Under the pieces are notes generated by a model that did no database searches, had not been told where the DNA came from, and saw only the letters and a list, made by a program, of their open reading frames with translations. Position numbers and translations under genes: made by a program. From contig JACOVJ010000021.1 of NCBI GenBank assembly GCA_016177385.1, positions 1 to 8,217 of the forward strand: 8,217 nt of DNA, given 5' to 3'. Source of the DNA: Candidatus Niyogiibacteriota bacterium (GTDB taxonomy: Bacteria; Patescibacteriota; Minisyncoccia; HO2-45-28). Of the stretch, positions 4,605-8,217 are shown piece by piece (position 1 is the first letter of the stretch; each line of letters opens with the position of its first letter).

Positions 4605-5592
4605 GAAAATTCAATTGAGCCATACATTTGAAGATATTATCGAGGTTGAAAACCTGCTTGAGGCGTGGAAAGAATTTGTCCGCGGCAAAAGATCAAAGGC
4701 AGATGTTTTGGTATTTTCTCTTCAGCTGATGGGCAATCTTTCCGAATTGAACAGCGATCTTAACAATCATACCTATCATCATGGGTCTTATCAAGCGTTT
4801 TTCGTTCACGATCCCAAGCCGCGGAGCATTCACAAAGCTCTCGTACGCGATCGTCTTTTACACCACGCTGTCCACAGAATCTTGTATCCATTTTTCGACA
4901 AAACATTCATTGCTGATTCTTATTCTTGCCGCGCCGGAAAGGGGACGCATAAAGCGCTTCGGCGATTTCGCACATTTACGTACAAGGTGAGTAAAAATAA
5001 TACGAGAATCTGTTGGATTTTGAAATGCGATATCCAGAAATTTTTTGCAAGCATCGATCAGGATATATTACTCGGTATTCTTCGGGAATATATTACGGAT
5101 GTTGATATTTTGTGGTTGCTGGAGAGCGTCATTCAAAGTTTTTGCAGCGGTGTTTCGAGCAAGGGCTTACCGCTCGGCAATCTCACCTCACAGCTTTTCG
5201 CGAATATCTATATGAATGAATTCGACCAATTTGTAAAACACACGCTCAAAGCGAAATATTATATTCGATATGCCGACGATTTTGTGATTTTTTCAGAAAA
5301 TCGGAATTGGCTGCAAGCGCTCATTCCTCAAATTGGTGAGTTTCTTAGCCAATTGAAGCTCGAATTACATCCTGACAAGCTTTTCGTTAAAACGCTCGCT
5401 TCGGGAGTTGACTTCCTTGGTTGGGTGCATTTTTCGGATCATCGCGTTTTACGGACTGCAACGAAAAGGCGGATGATGAAACGAATTACGGAACATCCAA
5501 CACCAGAGACGCTCAGTTCCTACATCGGTCTTTTGGGTCATGGCAACGCTAGAAAATTAAAAGCACTTCTTCTCAAAACCGATGAATTTTAG
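4603..5592 (+). CDS. DGR-type reverse transcriptase
   Basis: This 329-residue protein has the length and motif set of DGR reverse transcriptases. It has an N-terminal conserved region with D-P-K-P-R-S-I-H-K (70-78), and R-D-R-L-L-H-H-A at 82-89. Motif A is K-C-D-I-Q-K-F-F-A-S-I-D (141-152), with the first metal-binding aspartate at 143. The DGR-specific L-P-L-G-N-L-T-S-Q (189-197) stands where most bacterial RTs have a Q-G motif. The catalytic Y-A-D-D is at 223-226, and G-V-D-F-L-G-W at 268-274 is the primer-grip-type motif. No maturase or endonuclease domain follows, which argues against a group II intron. It should copy the TR RNA, misincorporating at adenines. The start fits the family (M-K-I-x-L-S-H-T-F), but no strong ribosome binding site precedes it. 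The gene is AT-rich compared with the target. Confidence 0.96.
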   Translation: MKIQLSHTFEDIIEVENLLEAWKEFVRGKRSKADVLVFSLQLMGNLSELNSDLNNHTYHHGSYQAFFVHDPKPRSIHKALVRDRLLHHAVHRILYPFFDKTFIADSYSCRAGKGTHKALRRFRTFTYKVSKNNTRICWILKCDIQKFFASIDQDILLGILREYITDVDILWLLESVIQSFCSGVSSKGLPLGNLTSQLFANIYMNEFDQFVKHTLKAKYYIRYADDFVIFSENRNWLQALIPQIGEFLSQLKLELHPDKLFVKTLASGVDFLGWVHFSDHRVLRTATKRRMMKRITEHPTPETLSSYIGLLGHGNARKLKALLLKTDEF

Positions 5593-5598
5593 TATCCT
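5570..5598 (+). promoter_or_regulatory. Candidate promoter of ychF overlapping the RT 3' end
   Basis: TTCTCA (5570-5575, four of six bases) is followed by a 17-nt gap and TATCCT (5593-5598). The -10 begins right after the RT stop codon and ends 9 nt before the ychF ATG. The transcript would be leaderless or nearly so, consistent with the lack of a ribosome binding site. Confidence 0.5.
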
Positions 5599-5607
5599 TA
5601 TTCGTAC

Positions 5608-6675
5608 ATGAAAACCTTATCCATCGGTATTGTCGGGCTTCCGAATGTGGGGAAGTCCACGTTGTTTAGCGCGCTCACCCAAAAGCAGGTGGATTGCGCG
5701 AATTATCCTTTTTGCACCATTGATCCGAATGTCGGAGTGGTGGCGGTTCCTGATGCGCGCGTGGATAAACTTGCGGAGCTTACGAAATCGGAGCGCAAAA
5801 TTTACGCGACCGTGGATTTTGTGGATATCGCGGGGCTCGTGAAAGGCGCGGCGAAAGGCGAAGGGCTCGGCAATCAGTTTTTGACCCACATCCGCGAAAC
5901 GGATGCGATTTTGTATGTGCTCCGCGCATTTAAAAATCCCGACATCATCAATACCGAGGGCTCGGTGAACCCGTGGCGCGACAAGGAAACGCTCGAGACC
6001 GAGCTTGCGTTAAAGGACCTCGAAACGCTCGATAAGCGCCTGTCTGGACTCGAGCGCGAAGTGCGAACCGGCAAAAAAGAAGTAGCTACGGAATTTGCGG
6101 CGCTTACGAAAGCGAAAAAATTGTTGGAGGAAGGCAAAATTTTATACGGCGAGCCATGGAGCGCGGCTGAGGCCGAGATTGTCGGGCGGTATCAACTGCT
6201 CTCGCAAAAGCCACGGCTTTTTGCGCTGAACGCGTCCGCCGAGGAAGCGGCGCCATGGGTGGAGGAATTCAAAAAACACGGACTTCCGGCATTGGTTTTG
6301 GATGTGAAAGCCGAATCCGAAGCCGGAGGGCTTACGGCCGATGAGCGCGAAGAGCTGGGGCTTGCGAAAGAATCGGGACTCGATGCATTGATCAAAAAAT
6401 CCTACGAACTTCTGGGGCTTATCATATTTTTAACGACCGGACCGGACGAGACGCGCGCGTGGACCATTCGTAATGGTTCAAAAGCGCCGCAGGCGGCTGG
6501 AGTCATCCATACGGATTTTGAAAAAAAATTCATCCGCGCGGATGTTATCGAATGGAATAAACTTGTAGAAGCCGGCGGATTTGCCAAAGCGCGCGAAAAG
6601 GGGTGGATCCGTACCGAGGGGAAGGAGTATATCGTCGAGGACGGCGATGTGCTCGAAATAAAACACGGCGCGTAA
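5608..6675 (+). CDS. ychF: OBG-family ribosome-binding ATPase/GTPase YchF
   Basis: This 355-residue protein is slightly shorter than the usual ~363. The P-loop GLPNVGKST is at residues 10-18, the D-x-x-G motif at 73-76 (D-I-A-G), and a glycine-rich loop with E-G-L-G-N-Q-F follows at 85-91. A coiled-coil-like insertion rich in Glu and Lys spans about 125-175. The C-terminal TGS domain (about 271-353) carries R-A-W-T-I, A-P-Q-A-A-G-V-I-H-T-D-F and E-G-K-E-Y-I-V-E-D-G-D. YchF is a near-universal cytosolic protein that binds the ribosome and hydrolyses ATP in preference to GTP. The base-specificity motif, usually N-x-x-E, reads N-A-S-A-E (208-212), so the acidic residue is displaced by one. It is a housekeeping gene, apparently monocistronic, and marks the right border of the DGR. 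Confidence 0.97.
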   Translation: MKTLSIGIVGLPNVGKSTLFSALTQKQVDCANYPFCTIDPNVGVVAVPDARVDKLAELTKSERKIYATVDFVDIAGLVKGAAKGEGLGNQFLTHIRETDAILYVLRAFKNPDIINTEGSVNPWRDKETLETELALKDLETLDKRLSGLEREVRTGKKEVATEFAALTKAKKLLEEGKILYGEPWSAAEAEIVGRYQLLSQKPRLFALNASAEEAAPWVEEFKKHGLPALVLDVKAESEAGGLTADEREELGLAKESGLDALIKKSYELLGLIIFLTTGPDETRAWTIRNGSKAPQAAGVIHTDFEKKFIRADVIEWNKLVEAGGFAKAREKGWIRTEGKEYIVEDGDVLEIKHGA

Positions 6676-6701
6676 AAAAATGCCCCCCGGAATTGGGGGG
6701 C
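6674..6701 (-). terminator. Terminator of the minus-strand DGR-target homologue
   Basis: A seven-base stem (G-C6 at 6682-6688 with G6-C at 6695-6701, loop of six) is followed on the minus strand by seven T (complement of 6674-6680). The plus strand has no T-tract after the stem, so it serves the minus-strand gene; ychF may end here only by convergence. Confidence 0.8.
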
Positions 6702-6718
6702 GTGAACCAAAGCGCGAA

Positions 6719-7177
6719 TCAGTTGGGTCGGACGGCCGCGAAGGTCGTGCCAGCGGGACAGCAGAGGCCCATCCATTCCACGTCAGCCACGCGGCAGCCG
6801 TCGTCCTCGGAAAGGACGAGGATGAGATTGGCGCCGTCCCCTCGACTTTGGATGGGCTTGTCGAGCGGGAAGATGATCGGGCATTTCGTCTGCTCGTCGG
6901 GGTACAGGATTCCGAAGCGAAGCGACGCCTCGATGTTCGGGCGCTCGAGACCCTCTTCTTTGAATCGGTCGAATACCTCACCCAAATACAGGTCGTCCTC
7001 GAAGCTCACGAGCTCGACCATGTGGAGTTTCACGATGCGGGACTCGGGGAGACTGACTCCAATTAGCCCTTTCCGTCTCAGTTCCCGATGGACCCAGGCG
7101 TACTTTCCGAGCTCCAGGAGTTCGCCTCCGGTGAGCGATTCGTCGCAAGCGACGGGAAATACCGTCGTTTTTTTCAT
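6719..7177 (-). CDS. Divergent homologue of the DGR target protein, function unknown
   Basis: This 152-residue protein starts at the ATG at 7177, with GGAGGT six bases upstream. The frame can be extended to 7222, but without such a site. It aligns by eye with the DGR target over most of its length. Y-A-W-V at 26-29 matches target Y-D-W-V 88-91. G-L-E-R-P-N-I-E (76-83) followed by F-G (88-89) and Y-P-D-E-Q (92-96) matches G-L-R-P-A-T-I-E, F-G and Y-P-D-I-Q. The end T-F-A-A-V-R-P-N matches R-F-A-A-V-R-K. Between them the lectin-like segment is diverged and shows no template-like copy in the window. It lacks the target's first ~60 residues. It may be a sister protein with a fixed rather than variable binding surface. 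It has its own strong promoter and terminator. Confidence 0.8.
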   Translation of the reverse strand: MKKTTVFPVACDESLTGGELLELGKYAWVHRELRRKGLIGVSLPESRIVKLHMVELVSFEDDLYLGEVFDRFKEEGLERPNIEASLRFGILYPDEQTKCPIIFPLDKPIQSRGDGANLILVLSEDDGCRVADVEWMGLCCPAGTTFAAVRPN

Positions 7178-7217
7178 GACGCCACCTCCAATAAGGAATG
7201 GCGGTTCACTACTTTCC

Positions 7218-7237
7218 TTCATTAAAGTTCATTAAAG
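7218..7237. repeat. Tandem 10-bp direct repeat in the leader of the minus-strand gene
   Basis: Two perfect head-to-tail copies of TTCATTAAAG (7218-7227 and 7228-7237) lie just downstream of the predicted transcription start of the minus-strand gene. The second copy sits in a near-palindrome, GTTC-ATTAAA-GAAC (7227-7240). The one-helical-turn period and position resemble an operator, but no regulator is known. Confidence 0.6.
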
Positions 7238-7247
7238 AACTGCTGGT

Positions 7248-7276
7248 AGTATAGCGCATTTATAGGCTTTTGTCAA
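7248..7276 (-). promoter_or_regulatory. Consensus promoter of the minus-strand DGR-target homologue
   Basis: Read on the minus strand, TTGACA (7276-7271) is followed after exactly 17 nt by TATACT (7253-7248). Both hexamers and the spacing are identical to the promoter of the DGR target gene at 2986-3014. The predicted start near 7241 gives a leader of about 64 nt that contains the tandem repeat. Confidence 0.85.
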
Positions 7277-7317
7277 TCCCTGTGGATAGCGCGGCTGGTA
7301 GTCGGGAAAGAGGGCGG

Positions 7318-7323
7318 TATAAT
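7318..7323 (+). promoter_or_regulatory. Candidate -10 element for the DUF378-type gene
   Basis: A perfect TATAAT hexamer lies in the divergent interval, about 70 nt before the ATG at 7393. No convincing -35 is found at 16-18 nt. An AAGGGAG at 7338-7344 looks like a ribosome binding site, but no start codon follows it at a useful distance. Confidence 0.35.
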
Positions 7324-7392
7324 AGATACAGAAGATCAAGGGAGTAAATTCAACGAAAGGTCGAGTTTTTAGCGCTAATAGATCAATTGTGT

Positions 7393-7641
7393 ATGAAATG
7401 GGTTCATATTATTGCGTTTACACTCGTCATCATCGGCGGTCTTAATTGGGGGCTTACGGCGCTCGGCTGGAATGTGGTCAATCTTATCGTCGGGTCATGG
7501 CCGATCGTGGAGAAACTCGTGTATCTGCTGGTCGGTCTTTCCGCGATCTGGCTTGTCGTGATGCACAAAAAGGACTGCAAAATGTGCGGCATGATGGGCG
7601 GCGGTATGGGAATGGGCGGTATGAAAATGGGAGGAATGTAG
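7393..7641 (+). CDS. DUF378-type small membrane protein with Met/Cys-rich tail
   Basis: This 82-residue protein starts at ATG 7393; an upstream TTG at 7387 would add two residues but is less likely. Two membrane helices, at about residues 3-24 and 37-57, contain I-I-G-G-L-N-W-G-L and L-V-Y-L-L-V-G-L-S-A-I-W-L, typical of the DUF378 (COG2155) family of unknown function. After H-K-K-D it carries C-x-x-C (C-K-M-C) and then a tail made almost only of Met, Gly and Lys, with nine methionines in the last 20 residues. Such a tail could bind Cu(I)-like soft metals, by analogy with Met-rich copper proteins; this is inference. The family is usually about 70 residues, so the tail is an extension. A terminator follows at 7665. 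Confidence 0.85.
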   Translation: MKWVHIIAFTLVIIGGLNWGLTALGWNVVNLIVGSWPIVEKLVYLLVGLSAIWLVVMHKKDCKMCGMMGGGMGMGGMKMGGM

Positions 7642-7664
7642 AAAGAGCGAACAGGGAAACCCGC

Positions 7665-7697
7665 AAAAACGGCCTTTCGGGGCTGTTTTTGTTTTTT
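7665..7697 (+). terminator. Rho-independent terminator after the DUF378-type gene
   Basis: AAAAACGGCC (7665-7674) pairs with GGCTGTTTTT (7681-7690), including one G-T pair, around a six-base loop. G and six T (7692-7697) follow. The A-rich and T-rich stem arms could also work in the reverse direction. Confidence 0.78.
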
Positions 7698-7718
7698 CAC
7701 GGCGGTGCGATTCAATGA

Positions 7719-7747
7719 TTGACACAGACCACAATTTGTGCTATCCT
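7719..7747 (+). promoter_or_regulatory. Consensus extended -10 promoter of the rightmost gene
   Basis: TTGACA (7719-7724) is followed after 17 nt by TATCCT (7742-7747). A TGn extension (7739-7741) adjoins the -10. The predicted start near 7754 leaves a leader of about 54 nt with a strong ribosome binding site. Confidence 0.82.
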
Positions 7748-7807
7748 AGTTTTATAGTACCCTGAAGAAAGAGTAGAATGCCTCCCAGACAGAATTGAGG
7801 AGGGGAT

Positions 7808-8158
7808 ATGACCACGATCCAGGAAGTCGCTGTCCAGGAATGGGGCGCATCCATTATCCGGTTTGCCGAAAAGATCGCCGCGCTTTGCCGCGAGCGCATG
7901 GAATCCAAAGAGCTGGGGACGAACGCGGATGAGTGGGTGCAGTGGCACTTCCTGTTCCGCAGAGCCCACCTGTCCATTTGGGTCCATGTTCGCGTGTTCG
8001 AGCATCAAGCCCGGATCTATGTGATCCCGGAAGGATTGCGCGCCGCGGCTCGGCTCTATCGGCGTCATGTCGGGGACGTTCGGTCGCCCGATGACCTTGA
8101 GGATCTGATCCCTGCCGTTCTCGCTCGTTTTCCGCATCCGCCATGCAAAGTGGCATGA
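7808..8158 (+). CDS. Hypothetical protein, 116 residues, unrecognised
   Basis: The start at ATG 7808 is well supported by a GAGGAGGGG sequence just upstream and by the consensus promoter at 7719. The product looks soluble and has no signal peptide or membrane helix. An N-terminal amphipathic helix covers about residues 10-32 (E-W-G-A-S-I-I-R-F-A-E-K-I-A-A-L-C). A central beta-like stretch runs from about W46 to V72, including S-I-W-V-H-V-R-V-F and A-R-I-Y-V-I-P-E-G. A basic helical C-terminal part ends in P-H-P-P-C-K-V-A. I recognise no family or catalytic motif. It resembles neither the DGR target nor its homologue. It is a short, well-expressed lineage-type gene, and its role is unknown. 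Confidence 0.7.
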   Translation: MTTIQEVAVQEWGASIIRFAEKIAALCRERMESKELGTNADEWVQWHFLFRRAHLSIWVHVRVFEHQARIYVIPEGLRAAARLYRRHVGDVRSPDDLEDLIPAVLARFPHPPCKVA

Positions 8159-8164
8159 GATTTG

Positions 8165-8217
8165 CCGTCCCCTCGACATATCGTAGATCCTGAGCGTCTA
8201 CGAAGGACTCGGGGCGG
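8165..8217 (+). other. Possible two-level stem-loop at the window edge
   Basis: CGTAGA (8182-8187) pairs with TCTACG (8197-8202). An outer bulged arm pairs CCG-T-CCCC (8165-8172) with GGGGCGG (8211-8217), which is cut by the window end. It may be the terminator of the preceding gene, but any T-tract would lie outside. Confidence 0.35.

Noticed and set aside
4603..5592. RT as part of a group II intron, retron or CRISPR-associated system
   Set aside because: There is no maturase, endonuclease or Cas1 domain, no intron domain V structure, no msr/msd arrangement and no CRISPR array. The LGNLTSQ motif, the Avd-like partner and the VR/TR pair point to a DGR.

Overview
The window looks like a chromosomal segment from an uncultivated bacterium of the Candidate Phyla Radiation (Patescibacteria, most like a Parcubacteria-type genome). 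This is inference. It rests on a compact layout, several short lineage-type proteins of unknown function, an apparent leaderless promoter style, and a diversity-generating retroelement (DGR) of the kind known to be common in CPR genomes. TGA is used as a stop, so this is not one of the groups that recode it.

Left part (1-2804, + strand): the C-terminal half of a copper/heavy-metal P1B-type ATPase runs off the left edge. A small DoxX-like membrane protein and a short-chain dehydrogenase/reductase follow at 6-15 nt spacing. A second DoxX-family protein has its own extended -10 promoter, and a 47-residue one-helix membrane protein follows it.

Centre (2986-5592): this is the highlight, an apparently complete DGR. 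A consensus promoter drives a 207-residue target gene whose last ~45 codons form the variable repeat (VR, 3581-3715). A long imperfect hairpin and a terminator follow the VR. The template repeat (TR, 4060-4194) lies 479 nt downstream in the same orientation. In the best-matching 122 nt, 25 of 33 TR adenines are replaced in the VR, but only 1 of 89 other bases differs. This is the signature of adenine-specific mutagenic retrohoming. Next come an Avd-like four-helix-bundle gene on the opposite strand and a DGR-type reverse transcriptase (YADD; LGNLTSQ in place of the usual QG motif). The avd and RT genes start head to head and overlap, beside an 11-G homopolymer. They are visibly more AT-rich than the target gene.

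Right part (5593-8217): the housekeeping GTPase/ATPase gene ychF has a promoter pressed against the RT stop codon. On the minus strand is a 152-residue protein that I read as a divergent homologue of the DGR target, with its own consensus promoter and terminator but no TR. Then come a small DUF378-type membrane protein with a Met/Cys-rich tail and a 116-residue orphan gene with a consensus promoter and a strong ribosome binding site.

How it fits together: the RT, with Avd, would copy the TR RNA with errors at adenines and write the result into the 3' end of the target gene. This would vary about 16 surface residues of a C-type-lectin-like domain while the framework residues stay fixed. The flanking metal-ATPase/DoxX/SDR genes and ychF look unrelated to this module.
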